Source: Jiella soli (lineage in GTDB: Bacteria > Pseudomonadota > Alphaproteobacteria > Rhizobiales > Rhizobiaceae). From it: a stretch of 64,000 nucleotides of DNA. Each line of letters begins with the position of its first letter. The first letter of the stretch is position 1. Shown here piece by piece: positions 14,285 through 23,660 of the stretch. The stretch spans positions 1 to 64,000 of the forward strand of contig NZ_JAJAVB010000035.1 in assembly GCF_020615385.1 (NCBI RefSeq), read 5' to 3'. Both the position numbers and the translations under genes were made by a program. The notes beneath the pieces are model-generated. The model was not told the origin of the DNA. It made no database searches and saw nothing but the letters and a program-made list of their open reading frames with translations.

Positions 14285-15292
14285 ATGACGGTCGACACGA
14301 ACAAGACGGTGGTGGTCTTCGGCGGATCGGGCTTTCTCGGCCGCTACGTGACGCGGGCGCTCGCCAAAAGGGGGCATCGCATCCGCGTCGCCTGCCGCCG
14401 GCCGGACCTCGCCTATCATCTCCAGACCAACGGCAATCTCGGCCAGATCCTGCCGATCCAGGCCAATCTCAGGCACCGCTGGTCGGTCGACCGGGCGGTG
14501 GAGAATGCCGATCATGTCGTCAATCTCGTCGGCATTCTCGCCGAGAGCGGCCGCCAGACCTTCGACGCGCTGCAGTCCTTCGGCGCGCGGGCCGTGGCGG
14601 AGGCCGCCCGCGGCGTCGGCGCGCCAATGACCCAGATTTCGGCGATCGGCGCGGACGAGAATTCCGATTCGGCCTATGCCAGGACGAAGGCGGCGGGCGA
14701 GAAGGCGGTGTTCGAGACGCTGCCCGACGCCACCGTCATCCGCCCGTCGATCGTCTTCGGCGCGGAGGACCAGTTCTTCAACCGCTTCGCCCAGATGGCG
14801 CGCTTTGCGCCGGTCCTGCCGCTGATCGGCGGCGGTACGACGAAGTTCCAGCCGGTCTTCGTCGGCGACGTCGCCGAGGCGATCGCGGATACGGTCGACG
14901 GCACCGTGCCGCGCGGCCGGATCTACGAACTCGGCGGCCCGGAAGTCTTGACCTTCCGGGAGATGATGGAGGAGATGCTGCGGGTGATCGGCCGCAAGCG
15001 CCGCTTCGTCTCGATCGGCTTCGGGACGGCATCGACCATGGCGCGCGCGATGCGCTTCCTGCCCTTCGCGCCGCTCACCGAGGACCAGGTCCGCCAGCTC
15101 CAGCACGACAACATCGTCTCCGACGCCGCCAAGGCGGAGGGCCGCACGCTCGAAGCCTTCGGCCGCACGCCGCGCTCGCTGGAGGCGATCCTGCCGACCT
15201 ATCTCATCCGCTTCCGGCCGCAGGGGCAGTTCACCCTGCCGCAGCCCCAGGGCGGCGGGCTCGATCCCGAGCAGCAGAAGGACGTCGTCTGA
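14285..15292 (+). CDS. NAD(P)-binding protein, complex I NDUFA9-like
   Basis: A 335-residue atypical short-chain dehydrogenase with the Rossmann motif VVVFGGSGFLGRYVTRALA at residues 9-27. An internal HVVNLVGILAESGRQTFDAL segment and TVIRPSIVFGAEDQFFNRFA follow, the typical NDUFA9/YwnB pattern. The usual Tyr-Lys catalytic pair appears as SAYARTKAAGEKAV. In alphaproteobacteria these proteins are annotated as the complex I accessory subunit or as UDP-sugar/ubiquinone-linked reductases; the substrate is not clear from sequence. It is the first core-type gene to the right of the tRNA. A tiny frame at 14168-14254 just upstream is Gly/Ala-rich and not convincing. Confidence 0.85.
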   Translation: MTVDTNKTVVVFGGSGFLGRYVTRALAKRGHRIRVACRRPDLAYHLQTNGNLGQILPIQANLRHRWSVDRAVENADHVVNLVGILAESGRQTFDALQSFGARAVAEAARGVGAPMTQISAIGADENSDSAYARTKAAGEKAVFETLPDATVIRPSIVFGAEDQFFNRFAQMARFAPVLPLIGGGTTKFQPVFVGDVAEAIADTVDGTVPRGRIYELGGPEVLTFREMMEEMLRVIGRKRRFVSIGFGTASTMARAMRFLPFAPLTEDQVRQLQHDNIVSDAAKAEGRTLEAFGRTPRSLEAILPTYLIRFRPQGQFTLPQPQGGGLDPEQQKDVV

Positions 15293-15514
15293 GAATTAAG
15301 CTTCGCGTCCGGAGGTTCGGCCGGACGGGAGAAACGGTGTCGATCCTGCGGCAGACGTGGGCATCCGCGAAACGCGGCCGTGGCGCGCCGCGTGACCGCG
15401 TTCGCGCGCCTGCCGACGGCAGACCGCCTTTGCCCTCCATCGGAAGCGTCGTCGGGCGCTCGAACGCCCTCGACGGAGCGCGGCCGGCGATGCGGCGAGT
15501 AAAGGCTTGGCGGC

Positions 15515-16432
15515 CTACGGCTTTACCCGGGCTTCCTTGCCGGCGAGTTCAGGATCGCCGGGAGGGGCGGGTTCCGCCTGCTGCGCGGCGGCGCTGGCCG
15601 CGGGGGCGGCGAGCGGCGGCTCGGCCGGCGCGATCGTCACGAGCAGGATGATCCCTAGCGTTCCGACCCCGATGCGCCACCAGGCGAAGGGCGCAAAACC
15701 GTGCCGGGAGACAAAGTCGAGCAGCGTGCGCACCACGAACAGGGCAGCGACGAAGGCCATGACGAAGCCGACGGCGATCAGGCCGAGATCGTCCATCGAG
15801 AGAAGCGCGCGGTTCTTGAACAAATCGTAGGCGGTGGCGCCGATCATGGTCGGGATCGCCAGGAAGAAGGAGAATTCCGCCGCCGAGCGCTTGTCGGTGC
15901 CCATCAGGAGCGCGCCGGCGATCGTCGCGCCCGACCGCGACGTGCCCGGGATCATCGCCAGGCACTGGAAGATGCCGATCTTGAGGCTCAGCGACAGCGG
16001 ATATTTCATGATGTCGTTGTAGCGGATCTTGCGCGGCAGCTTGTCGATGATCAGGAGAAGGATGCCGCCGACGACAAGCGCGATGCAGATCACCATCGGC
16101 GATTCGAACAGGACCCGCTTGATGAAGTCGTGGGCGAGGACGCCGATCACCACGGCCGGAAGGAAGGCGATCAACAGCGCGGCGGCGAAGTGGCGGCTCG
16201 TCGCGCTTGTCGGCAGGGTGATGAAGAGATGCCAGAGCCGCTGGAAATAGACGATCAGGATGGCCAGGATCGCGCCCAGCTGGATGACGATCTCGAAGAC
16301 GTGGCCGGTCGAGCGGAAGCCGAGGAAATGGCCGAGGAGCAGGATGTGTCCGGTCGAGGAAACCGGGATGAACTCGGTCAGCCCCTCGACGATACCGAGG
16401 ATCACGGCGTTGACATATGCCCCGATATCCAT
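15515..16432 (-). CDS. uppP: Undecaprenyl-diphosphate phosphatase (UppP/BacA)
   Basis: UppP dephosphorylates undecaprenyl pyrophosphate on the periplasmic face and so recycles the lipid carrier for cell wall synthesis. The protein has the two signature loops: [20 protein letters not shown] near residues 13-32 and [20 protein letters not shown] near 157-176. Around eight membrane helices span the 305 residues. The last 40 residues, rich in Ala and Pro after the final helix ([20 protein letters not shown]), are longer than in E. coli. Convergent with the NDUFA9-like gene. A GC hairpin (15306-15327) between them lacks a T run. Confidence 0.95.
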   Translation of the reverse strand: MDIGAYVNAVILGIVEGLTEFIPVSSTGHILLLGHFLGFRSTGHVFEIVIQLGAILAILIVYFQRLWHLFITLPTSATSRHFAAALLIAFLPAVVIGVLAHDFIKRVLFESPMVICIALVVGGILLLIIDKLPRKIRYNDIMKYPLSLSLKIGIFQCLAMIPGTSRSGATIAGALLMGTDKRSAAEFSFFLAIPTMIGATAYDLFKNRALLSMDDLGLIAVGFVMAFVAALFVVRTLLDFVSRHGFAPFAWWRIGVGTLGIILLVTIAPAEPPLAAPAASAAAQQAEPAPPGDPELAGKEARVKP

Positions 16433-16733
16433 CGTCGATCTCTTCTTTGAATGACCGCACCTTCTAGCCCTTCAAGGCTGGTGCGGACCTGAGCCGTGCC
16501 GCCGGGGCGCTTCCCTGGGGGATTTTGCGCCGCGAAGCAAGCCACTTGCCACACACCAGGGAATTGCTATGTGCCCGCCCTCAAACGCAGAACGGCTCTT
16601 CGCACTTCGTTGACGAAATTCTGCGACGATCGACACGCGTGGCAGTGCCCCGATGCTCTAAAAGCGAGCCATGGGGACTGCCGAATCATATGAAGGGCCG
16701 CTCTGAGAAGGCCCGAGAGCCCAACCCCGATTG
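16433..16733. other. Intergenic region between uppP and the GST gene
   Basis: About 300 bases between divergent genes. It should contain both promoters. No coding frame, repeat or known RNA was recognised. Confidence 0.5.
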
Positions 16734-17426
16734 ATGCTGAAACTCCACCACCATCCGATGTCCGCCGCCTCCCGCTTCGTCCGGATCGTCCTCGGCGAGT
16801 ATGGCGAGCGCTGCGAACTGGTGGAGGAGCGGCCCTGGGAGCGCCGCCGCGACTTCCTCGCCCTCAATCCGGCCGCGACCCTGCCGGTGATGATCGAGGA
16901 CAACGGGCCGGCCATCGTCGGCGGCATCATCATCGGAGAATATCTCGACGAGACCCGCGGCGCCTTCCAGCGCGACAAGCGGCTGATGTCGGAAAAGCCG
17001 ATCGAGCGCGCCGAGGCGCGCCGGCTGACCGAATGGTTCCTGCACAAGCTCGACAGCGAGGTCACGCGCTATCTCATCCGCGAGCGCGTGTTCAAGCTGG
17101 AGATGAAGCCGACCGAAGGCGGCGGTCCGCCCGACGCCTCGGCGATCCGCGCCGCCCGCGCCAATCTCAAGCACCACCTGCGCTATCTCGGCTGGCTGGC
17201 GGAAAGCCGCGACTGGCTTGCCGGCGCCCGCCTCTCCTATGCCGACATCGCCGCTGCCGGCGCCCTGTCGGCGCTCGACTATATCGGCGAGGTCGCCTGG
17301 GACGCCGAGCCCGCGGTCAAGGACTGGTACATGCGGCTGAAGTCGCGGCCCTCCTTCCGCCCGCTCCTGACCGAGCGCGTGCGCGGCCTGCCGCCCTCGG
17401 CGCAATACGCCGAACTTGATTTCTGA
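16734..17426 (+). CDS. Glutathione S-transferase family protein
   Basis: A 230-residue two-domain protein. The thioredoxin-like N-domain begins MLKLHHHPMSAASRFVRIVL, where S-x-x-S takes the place of the catalytic Ser/Cys, and continues NPAATLPVMIEDNGPAIVG with the cis-Pro. The helical C-domain holds DWLAGARLSYADIAAAGAL, the N-capping box of GSTs. The ATG at 16734 directly follows an in-frame TTG; the ATG fits the domain start. Glutathione conjugation or peroxidase activity is likely, with the substrate unknown. It is followed by a GFA-family gene, also linked to glutathione chemistry by family name only. Confidence 0.88.
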   Translation: MLKLHHHPMSAASRFVRIVLGEYGERCELVEERPWERRRDFLALNPAATLPVMIEDNGPAIVGGIIIGEYLDETRGAFQRDKRLMSEKPIERAEARRLTEWFLHKLDSEVTRYLIRERVFKLEMKPTEGGGPPDASAIRAARANLKHHLRYLGWLAESRDWLAGARLSYADIAAAGALSALDYIGEVAWDAEPAVKDWYMRLKSRPSFRPLLTERVRGLPPSAQYAELDF

Positions 17427-17575
17427 TCGCCTGAGGGGGCCCGCGCCTTTCTCCCGCGCCGGCCCACACCATGTCCCCGTTACCAGCGAAGACGAGGCGG
17501 CGAGGCACGAGCGCCAGCTTCGCTAAGGCTCCACGGACCTGAGGGGAGCTTTGCCATGACAGGAGGGGGAATGCG

Positions 17576-18046
17576 ATGACCAAGGACTGGAATCTGCCAC
17601 GTGAGGGAAGCTGCCGCTGCGGCGCCGTGCGTCTGACGATGACGAAGCCCGCAATCCTGACGGCCGCCTGCCACTGTCGGGGCTGCCAGAAGATGTCGGC
17701 GAGTTCGTACTCCCTCACCCTGATGCTGCCCGAGGACGGACTGACGGTCACCGCCGGCGAGCCCGTGCTCGGCGGGCTGAAGGGCGACACCGTTCGACAT
17801 TTCTTCTGCCCGTCCTGCCTGACATGGATCTTCTCGAAGCCGCAGCGCGTCCCGGGCTTCATCAATCTTCGCGCCACGATGCTGGACGATACGAGCGACA
17901 TCGCACCCTTCATCGAGACGTGGACCGACGAGAAGCTCGCCTTCGCCGAGACCGGCGCGCCGAAGCGGTTTCCGCAGTTTCCCGGACCCGAGGACATGGC
18001 GCCGCTGCGGCGGGACTTTGCGGAGTGGACAGAGCGCAATCCGTAA
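17576..18046 (+). CDS. GFA/CENP-V family zinc-binding protein
   Basis: A 156-residue protein of the glutathione-dependent formaldehyde-activating (GFA, DUF636) fold, which binds structural and catalytic zinc. Seen in order are GSCRCGAVRLTM, TAACHCRGCQKMSASSYSL and RHFFCPSCLTWIFSKP, giving the C-x-C, C-x-C-x-x-C and C-x-x-C ligand groups. Length is typical. The physiological reaction of most members is not known; true formaldehyde activation is established for few. It lies in the same direction between the GST and queG genes. Confidence 0.88.
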   Translation: MTKDWNLPREGSCRCGAVRLTMTKPAILTAACHCRGCQKMSASSYSLTLMLPEDGLTVTAGEPVLGGLKGDTVRHFFCPSCLTWIFSKPQRVPGFINLRATMLDDTSDIAPFIETWTDEKLAFAETGAPKRFPQFPGPEDMAPLRRDFAEWTERNP

Positions 18047-18213
18047 GGGCGCCACCACCGCCCGCTTGGGGAGCGTGCCAGGCCACGAAGTCCGCCGATG
18101 CTTGGAAGCGAGCCACTTCCGCTCTTAGTCGACTCAGGCGGGGTAAGGATTGCGCGAGATCGCGCGACGGCGAGACCTTGCGGGCCTCAGGCTCCTCGCG
18201 CCATATCCGTCCC

Positions 18214-19371
18214 ATGACGCCTGCCACGGCCAACGGCTTGAAGAACTTCCTGGTATCCGACGCCCACCGCCTCGGCTTTTCGGCCTGCGGCATCGCGCCC
18301 GGCGAGGGCGACGTCGCCTCCGCAGAGCGGCTCGACGCGTTCGTCGCGCATGGCCGCCACGGCACGATGGACTGGCTTCCGGAGACGGCCGACCGCCGCC
18401 GTTCCGCCAAGGCGCTGTGGCCGGACGTCCGCTCGATCGTGGTCCTCGGCATGAATTACGGACCGGACGAGGAGCCGTTGGAAATCCTTGGCCGGTCGGA
18501 CCGTGGCGCAATCTCGGTCTATGCCCGCCACCGCGACTACCACGATGTCGTCAAGGGGCGGCTGAAGGAACTCGCCGGCCGGATGATCGCAAGGGCCCGG
18601 CAGGCCGGTCTCGGCGAACACGACGCCAAGGTCTTCGTCGACACCGCCCCGGTGATGGAAAAGCCGCTGGGCGCGATGGCGGGCCTCGGCTGGCAGGGCA
18701 AGCACACCAATCTCGTTTCCCGCGACCACGGCTCCTGGCTGTTCCTCGGCTCGATCTTCACCACGCTCGAACTCGCCCCGGACGCGCCGGGCCGCGACCT
18801 CTGCGGCTCCTGCCGGGCCTGTCAGGACGTCTGCCCGACAGACGCCTTCCCGCGGCCCTACCAGCTCGATGCGCGGCGATGCATCTCCTACCTCACCATC
18901 GAGACGAAGGCGGTGATCCCGCAGGAATTCCGCGCGGCGATGGGCAACCGCATCTATGGCTGCGACGATTGCCTCGCCGTCTGCCCCTGGAACAAGTTCG
19001 CGAGCCGGGCGCAGGAGGCGAAGCTGATTGCCCGCGACGACCTCAGGGCGCCGCGTCTCGCCGATCTCCTCGCCCTCGACGATCCGGCCTTTCGGACGCT
19101 CTTTGCCGGCTCGCCGATCAAGCGGATCGGCCGCGACAAATTCGTCTCCAACTGCCTGATCGCCGCGGGAAACTCCTCAAATGAGGGTTTCGTGCCGCAA
19201 GTCCTCCGGCTTCTCGGCGACCCGGCACCGCTGGTCCGGGCCATGGCCGTGTGGGCGCTTTCCCGTCTCGACCCGGCTGATGCCTTGCAGCGGCGCCCCG
19301 CCGCACTTGATAGTGAGGCGGAACCGATGGTCAGGAGCGAATGGCATGGCCTGGAGACGAACGAAGACTGA
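18214..19371 (+). CDS. queG: Epoxyqueuosine reductase QueG
   Basis: QueG performs the last step of queuosine synthesis in tRNA, reducing epoxyqueuosine with a cobalamin and two [4Fe-4S] clusters. The 385 residues contain VFVDTAPVMEKPLG (D143, the expected proton donor), LCGSCRACQDVCPT (C197, C200, C203, C207) and YGCDDCLAVCPWNKF, plus a C-terminal HEAT-like part (PQVLRLLGDPAPLVRAMAVW). The ATG at 18214 is chosen because family similarity begins at LKNFLVSDAHRLGFSACGI. A longer upstream in-frame extension overlaps the GFA gene and is rejected. Confidence 0.93.
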   Translation: MTPATANGLKNFLVSDAHRLGFSACGIAPGEGDVASAERLDAFVAHGRHGTMDWLPETADRRRSAKALWPDVRSIVVLGMNYGPDEEPLEILGRSDRGAISVYARHRDYHDVVKGRLKELAGRMIARARQAGLGEHDAKVFVDTAPVMEKPLGAMAGLGWQGKHTNLVSRDHGSWLFLGSIFTTLELAPDAPGRDLCGSCRACQDVCPTDAFPRPYQLDARRCISYLTIETKAVIPQEFRAAMGNRIYGCDDCLAVCPWNKFASRAQEAKLIARDDLRAPRLADLLALDDPAFRTLFAGSPIKRIGRDKFVSNCLIAAGNSSNEGFVPQVLRLLGDPAPLVRAMAVWALSRLDPADALQRRPAALDSEAEPMVRSEWHGLETNED

Positions 19372-19396
19372 ACCGGCCGGCCCGCGGGCCGGCGTG

Positions 19397-19729
19397 ATGA
19401 GCGAGCCTGGAGCGGCGATGACCGAGCCGCCGGCTGAGACCGTCGAGGCCAAGGCGCGCCGCGCGCTGCGCCAGTTGCAGGCGCATTCCGGCGCATTCCG
19501 GCCGGATGTCGCGGTGGGATCGGCGGCGCTCGGCGCCGGAGCCGTCGGCGCTCTTGCCCTCGGTGCCTTCGCGATCGGAGCGGTGGCGGTCGGCGCCTTC
19601 GCGATCGGCCGGCTGTCGGTCGGCCGGGCTCGGATCGGCGAAGCCGAGATCGGACGCCTCAGGATCGGCCGGCTGGAAGTGGACGAGCTGGTCCGGCCGG
19701 CCTGGCGCATGCCGCGTTTCGGCGCATGA
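19397..19729 (+). CDS. Small protein of pentad repeats (G-x-x-x-[VIL])
   Basis: A 110-residue protein. After a charged N-terminal helix (PPAETVEAKARRALRQLQAHSG), about ten consecutive five-residue units follow: GAGAV, GALAL, GAFAI, GAVAV, GAFAI, GRLSV, GRARI, GEAEI, GRLRI, GRLEV, then DELVRPAWRMPRF. The spacing is exact, which suggests a right- or left-handed beta-helix like pentapeptide-repeat proteins but with Gly at the corner. The first units are hydrophobic and the later ones charged, so the early part may sit in or on a membrane. Its stop overlaps the next start by four bases (ATGA), so the two are coupled. Function unknown. Confidence 0.7.
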   Translation: MSEPGAAMTEPPAETVEAKARRALRQLQAHSGAFRPDVAVGSAALGAGAVGALALGAFAIGAVAVGAFAIGRLSVGRARIGEAEIGRLRIGRLEVDELVRPAWRMPRFGA

Positions 19730-20658
19730 CGGCGCCGCAGGTCTTCATCTTCGGCCATGGCTATTCGGCGGGCCATTTCGCCGCCAGGCTGAAGCCCTCC
19801 GACATCGTCGGCACAACCGTCCGGTCCCGAGACAAGGCGGCCTCGCTCGCCGCCCATGGGCTGAAGCCCTTCGTCTTCGACGGGGAGCATCCCTGCGACG
19901 GCATCGCCTCGACGCTCTACCGGGCGACGCATCTCCTGGTCTCGGTGCCGCCCGGCCATCGCGCTCCGAAGGGCGCCGCCGTCGGCGGAGCGAATGCCGC
20001 GCCCGGCGACCCGGTGCTGCGCTGGTATGCCGACGAGATCGGACATGGGTCGCCGAAGCTCGAATGGATCGGCTATCTGTCGACCGTCGGCGTCTATGGC
20101 GACCATGAGGGCGGCTGGGTGGACGAGGAAAGCGAGCTGCGGCCGGTCTCAAAGCGCTCCAAGGCTCGGGTCGAGGCCGAGGCGGCGTGGCGTGCGCTGG
20201 CGAAGACGCGGGGGGTGCCGCTCGCGATCCTGCGCCTTTCCGGCATTTACGGCCCCGGGCGCAATGGTTTCGTCAACCTCGCCAAGGGCACGGCCAAGCG
20301 CCTCGTCAAGCCCGGCCAAGTGTTCAACCGCATCCATGTGGACGATATCGCCGGCGCTCTGGAACTCCTGGCCGAAAGGCGGCTCGGCGGCGTCTTCAAC
20401 GTCACCGACGACGAACCGGCGCCGCCGCAGGACGTCGTCGCGCATGCCGCGGCGCTGGCCGGAATCGAGCCGCCGCCGGAGGTGCCGTTCGACGAGGCCG
20501 AACTTTCGCCGATGGCGCGCTCCTTCTACGGCGAGAACAAGCGCGTCTCGAACGCCAAGCTGAAGGCCGCGGGCTACGTCTTCCGCCACCCGACCTATCG
20601 CGAGGCGCTCCCCGGCCTCCTCGGCGATTTCGGGCGGTTCCAAGAACAGGCGGGCTGA
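19726..20658 (+). CDS. NAD-dependent epimerase-like SDR (YeeZ type)
   Basis: A 310-residue extended-SDR-like protein. The N-terminal nucleotide site is FIFGHGYSAGHFAARL. The middle shows EWIGYLSTVGVYGDHEGGWV and then KSKARVEAEAAWRALA, and AILRLSGIYGPGRNGFVNL closes the domain. HVDDIAGALELLAERR is the usual sugar-epimerase element. The Tyr-x-x-x-Lys is not canonical (Y in GVYGD, K/R in SKRSKAR), so catalysis is uncertain, as in YeeZ. It overlaps the pentad-repeat gene by four bases. Substrate unknown. Confidence 0.82.
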   Translation: MTAPQVFIFGHGYSAGHFAARLKPSDIVGTTVRSRDKAASLAAHGLKPFVFDGEHPCDGIASTLYRATHLLVSVPPGHRAPKGAAVGGANAAPGDPVLRWYADEIGHGSPKLEWIGYLSTVGVYGDHEGGWVDEESELRPVSKRSKARVEAEAAWRALAKTRGVPLAILRLSGIYGPGRNGFVNLAKGTAKRLVKPGQVFNRIHVDDIAGALELLAERRLGGVFNVTDDEPAPPQDVVAHAAALAGIEPPPEVPFDEAELSPMARSFYGENKRVSNAKLKAAGYVFRHPTYREALPGLLGDFGRFQEQAG

Positions 20659-20766
20659 TCCCGAGGCTTTCCGCCACGCAATCCGATCGCTTCGGGCATA
20701 AGAAAAGGGACCGGCACCGATGGCGCCAGCCCCTCTTGCTCAGTCAGGTCGAAAGCATGAATCGGC

Positions 20767-21330
20767 TCAGGCGACCTTGCGATCCTCGTGGCGACCTTCC
20801 TCGACCTCCTCGATGATCTTGGCGACGAAGGCCGGGATGTCGCCCGGATTGCGCGAGGTGATCAGCGCCTGGTGCACCACGACTTCCTTGTCGACCCAGT
20901 TGCCGCCGGCGTTCTTCACATCGGTCTTGATCGAGGCGAAGGAGGTGATGTCGCGGCCGCGCACCACATCTGCCTCGATCAGCAGCCAGGGGGCGTGGCA
21001 GATGGCCGCGAGCGGCTTCTTGGAGTTGAAGAACTCGCGCACGAAGCTGACGACCTTCGGGTCGGCGCGCAGCTTGTCCGGGTTGATCTGGCCGCCCGGC
21101 AGGACCAGGGCGTCATAGTCGGTGACGCGGACCTCGGAAAGCTGCTTGTCCACCGGGATGTCCTTGTCCCAGTGATCCTTGTCCCAGCCCTTAATCGAGC
21201 CGGCCTTGGTGGAGATCACATGGACCTCGGCGCCGGCTTCCTTCAGCTTGGCCAGAGGTTCGGTCAGTTCCGCCTGCTCGAAACCGTCTGTGGCGAGGAT
21301 AGCGATCTTGGCTTCCTTGATGCTCGGCAT
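20767..21330 (-). CDS. DJ-1/PfpI family protein
   Basis: A 187-residue class I glutamine-amidotransferase-like protein of the PfpI/YhbO group. AILATDGFEQAEL contains the conserved Glu, LVLPGGQINPDKL follows, and KPLAAICHAPWLLIEA holds the nucleophile Cys of the AxCHxxW elbow, followed by NWVDKEVVVHQALITSRNPGDIP. Members act as protein deglycases or chaperones under carbonyl and oxidative stress; older names call them intracellular proteases. The gene stands alone and converges with the SDR gene. Confidence 0.9.
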   Translation of the reverse strand: MPSIKEAKIAILATDGFEQAELTEPLAKLKEAGAEVHVISTKAGSIKGWDKDHWDKDIPVDKQLSEVRVTDYDALVLPGGQINPDKLRADPKVVSFVREFFNSKKPLAAICHAPWLLIEADVVRGRDITSFASIKTDVKNAGGNWVDKEVVVHQALITSRNPGDIPAFVAKIIEEVEEGRHEDRKVA

Positions 21331-21549
21331 GGTGTCGTCCTTCCATTCGGCAACGCCATTTCGCGCCCTGACCCGCGATCGGGTTCCAAGGGGGTATGGC
21401 AGATTGCGCTTGTCTGTTGTGTTCGGAGGAAAAACACATGGGACGCCAACATGTTCCCGCAGGTGCGAGGTGAGCGGGGAAACGAAGCGTGCGCCGATCG
21501 TGAACGGCGGGACGGTTTCGGTGAGGGCTTTCAGAACGATGCCGATGCG

Positions 21550-22095
21550 TCAGAGCCCCTCGCCCGCCTCCGCCGCCTCGTCGGTCTGCCCGTCGATCAC
21601 GGTCGCGGCCAGCCCATAGGCATATCCGGCGCGGATCATCGCTGCGATGTCGCGTTCGCGCCGCTCGGAGCGCTCGCGCAGGCGCCATGGTCCGAGCCGC
21701 CGGCGCCGGGCATAGGCGCGCGCAGCGGCCGCCTCGTCGGTTTCATCCCCCGACAGGACGGCCGCAACCGTCTCGGCGTTGACGCCCTTCTCGCGCAACT
21801 TGGCCGCGGTCATCACGCGCGACGTCCCGCGTCGCCTCAGGCTCGCCATGCGGGCTTCGGCGAAGCTGCGGTCGTCGAGCAGGCCGAGCTCGACAAAGCG
21901 GTCCACCGTCGCAGCGATCAGCGGCTCGTGCCCCTCCGGCGACTCGCCGCGGGCCGCTGCCCGCCGCATGACCTTGCGCTCGAGCACGCGGCGAAGGTTC
22001 TCGGTCGAACTCGCATAGCGCTCGAGGTAATGCGCCGCGGAGCGCATCAGCCAGCCGGCGTCGATCGGTTTCGGGGGTGAATCATCCCTGGCCAT
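21550..22095 (-). CDS. recX: Regulatory protein RecX
   Basis: RecX binds in the groove of the RecA filament and limits its activity. The 181 residues show the three tandem helical modules: AGWLMRSAAHYLERYASSTENLRRVLERKV, then VDRFVELGLLDDRSFAEARM and ASLRRRGTSRVMTAAKLREKGV, and a third near RDIAAMIRAGYAYGLAATVI. The length fits the family. It is not next to recA here, which is common in alphaproteobacteria. No LexA box was recognised upstream. Confidence 0.88.
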   Translation of the reverse strand: MARDDSPPKPIDAGWLMRSAAHYLERYASSTENLRRVLERKVMRRAAARGESPEGHEPLIAATVDRFVELGLLDDRSFAEARMASLRRRGTSRVMTAAKLREKGVNAETVAAVLSGDETDEAAAARAYARRRRLGPWRLRERSERRERDIAAMIRAGYAYGLAATVIDGQTDEAAEAGEGL

Positions 22096-22197
22096 GCGGC
22101 GTTCTTAAAGCCAGTCAGACAGGTCGGACAATGCCGCCGCCCCGCACGCCGCCAGGTCTGGTCCCTCGCGCAACCGCCGACATCCCGGCGGAGCGCC

Positions 22198-23568
22198 TCA
22201 TTCCGCCTGATGGAGATGGTTGAGCAGGCCCCAGTCGGCGAGCGTGCGGCCGGCATAGGCTTCGGCCGTCTCGATCAGCGCCTCTGCCGACTGGCCGACG
22301 GCGGCAGCGACCGCCACTTCGAACCGTGTCGAGCGGGTATCGGCGCGCGCATGCGTCAGGGCGAGCGCCTCGCCACAGGCTTCGACATACTGGCGCAGCC
22401 GTCTGCCGCTGTGCTTCCTGGCAAGACAGACTTCCTCCGGTTCGAGGCTGACCTTGGCGTGGTGGCGCGAGCGCACCAGCCACTGCACGCCCTGCCAGGT
22501 CACCTCATCAAGGAGCAGGTCCGGCTCGCGCTGGACGAGCTGCTGCACGGCGACCGTCAGATGCGCCGGCTCCAGCGTGTTGCGCGGATCGATGTCGGGG
22601 AAGTGGGCGAGCGGCGCGGCGGTGCGCTGCTGCTTGACCTCGACGAGATGGCACATCGGCAGTTCGGCCACCGTCGAGGCTCCCTTCGGCCCGACCAGGA
22701 GGTAGTAGCGATCGACATTCACCGAGCCGGTGCCCGCGCCCAGACGCTCGACGATGTCGAGGATCTCGTCGTCGACGTAAGGCCGGAACACCGAGCGGAT
22801 CTGGGCGGCCATGGCCGCGTCCAACCGCTTGTAGCGGCCCGGCCGGTTCCGGAACCGGAGGCCCTCGCTGGTCGCCTCGACCGCCTTTCCGAGCTTGCTC
22901 TTGGTTTCGAACTTCTTGCCGCCAATCGCCCGCTTGCGCGCCTTCTTCATCGTCGGACAAAGCACATGGTGCCTCGGAAACGAACTCAGGACCTCGCGCC
23001 GCTTGCCCGGATCCCGACTGATCTTTCTGGAGGTCTTGCGATAGCGCTTCAGAAAGGCGTGCGCCGCCTCGAGCGTCTCGGCTTCGCTCGGCGCCTTCAG
23101 TCCGGACAGGTCGTCGACCTCCTCGGTCGCGTAGCGCCCCTCGACGACGCCGCGCGAGAGGTCGACGGCGAGGAAGATCGAGACGAGAAAGCGCAGGAGA
23201 TCCCAGCCGGCAGTGCCGATGCAGGCGTCGTCGAAGTCGTCCGGCGCGAAGATGATAGTCGAGCCGTGCGAGCCCTTCTCGGTCATGAAGCCGAAATTCG
23301 CCATGTGACAGTCACCGATGACGGCAGTCGGGGTGACCGTCTCGACAAGCGGACCCGGCAGGCTCAGCGTCCCCTCCTTCAGATCCGCATAGAAGAGCTG
23401 CGCCGATCCGCGGAAGAAATGGAACGGGTCGGCCGCCATCTTCGCGTGCTTGCGATCCGGCTCGCCGACTCCAGGCCGCGCCCCGTCCACACGATGCAGC
23501 TCATGAGCGATGCGGTCCGCCCGGTCCTTGTCGATCTGGGTCATCGGGAGGAAGTGTGCGTTTCGCAT
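22198..23568 (-). CDS. DUF2252 family protein
   Basis: DUF2252 proteins resemble kinase-fold phosphotransferases but have no defined substrate. Seen in order are KMAADPFHFFRGSAQLFYADL, TAVIGDCHMANFGF, IIFAPDDFDDACIGTAGWDLLR, VDRYYLLVGPKGASTVAELP and a C-terminal ACGEALALTHARADTRS. H-x-N-F and D-D-F-D-D correspond to the kinase-like catalytic and metal motifs of the family. Two starts are possible, at 23568 and 23544; neither has a strong ribosome site. It reads away from the LysR gene in the same direction, with a 92-base gap. Confidence 0.8.
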   Translation of the reverse strand: MRNAHFLPMTQIDKDRADRIAHELHRVDGARPGVGEPDRKHAKMAADPFHFFRGSAQLFYADLKEGTLSLPGPLVETVTPTAVIGDCHMANFGFMTEKGSHGSTIIFAPDDFDDACIGTAGWDLLRFLVSIFLAVDLSRGVVEGRYATEEVDDLSGLKAPSEAETLEAAHAFLKRYRKTSRKISRDPGKRREVLSSFPRHHVLCPTMKKARKRAIGGKKFETKSKLGKAVEATSEGLRFRNRPGRYKRLDAAMAAQIRSVFRPYVDDEILDIVERLGAGTGSVNVDRYYLLVGPKGASTVAELPMCHLVEVKQQRTAAPLAHFPDIDPRNTLEPAHLTVAVQQLVQREPDLLLDEVTWQGVQWLVRSRHHAKVSLEPEEVCLARKHSGRRLRQYVEACGEALALTHARADTRSTRFEVAVAAAVGQSAEALIETAEAYAGRTLADWGLLNHLHQAE

Positions 23569-23660
23569 TGGCCGGCAAGACCACGACGATCGCGCCCACC
23601 TTTCCAGCCCGTCCGTCCCCTTGTGTCGCACCGGTCCGCCGCCGTCGGAGGGTCCAGTTC

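Noticed and set aside
17824-18213. N-terminal extension of queG by 130 codons
   Set aside because: It overlaps the GFA gene in another frame and has no QueG similarity; the ATG at 18214 matches the family start.
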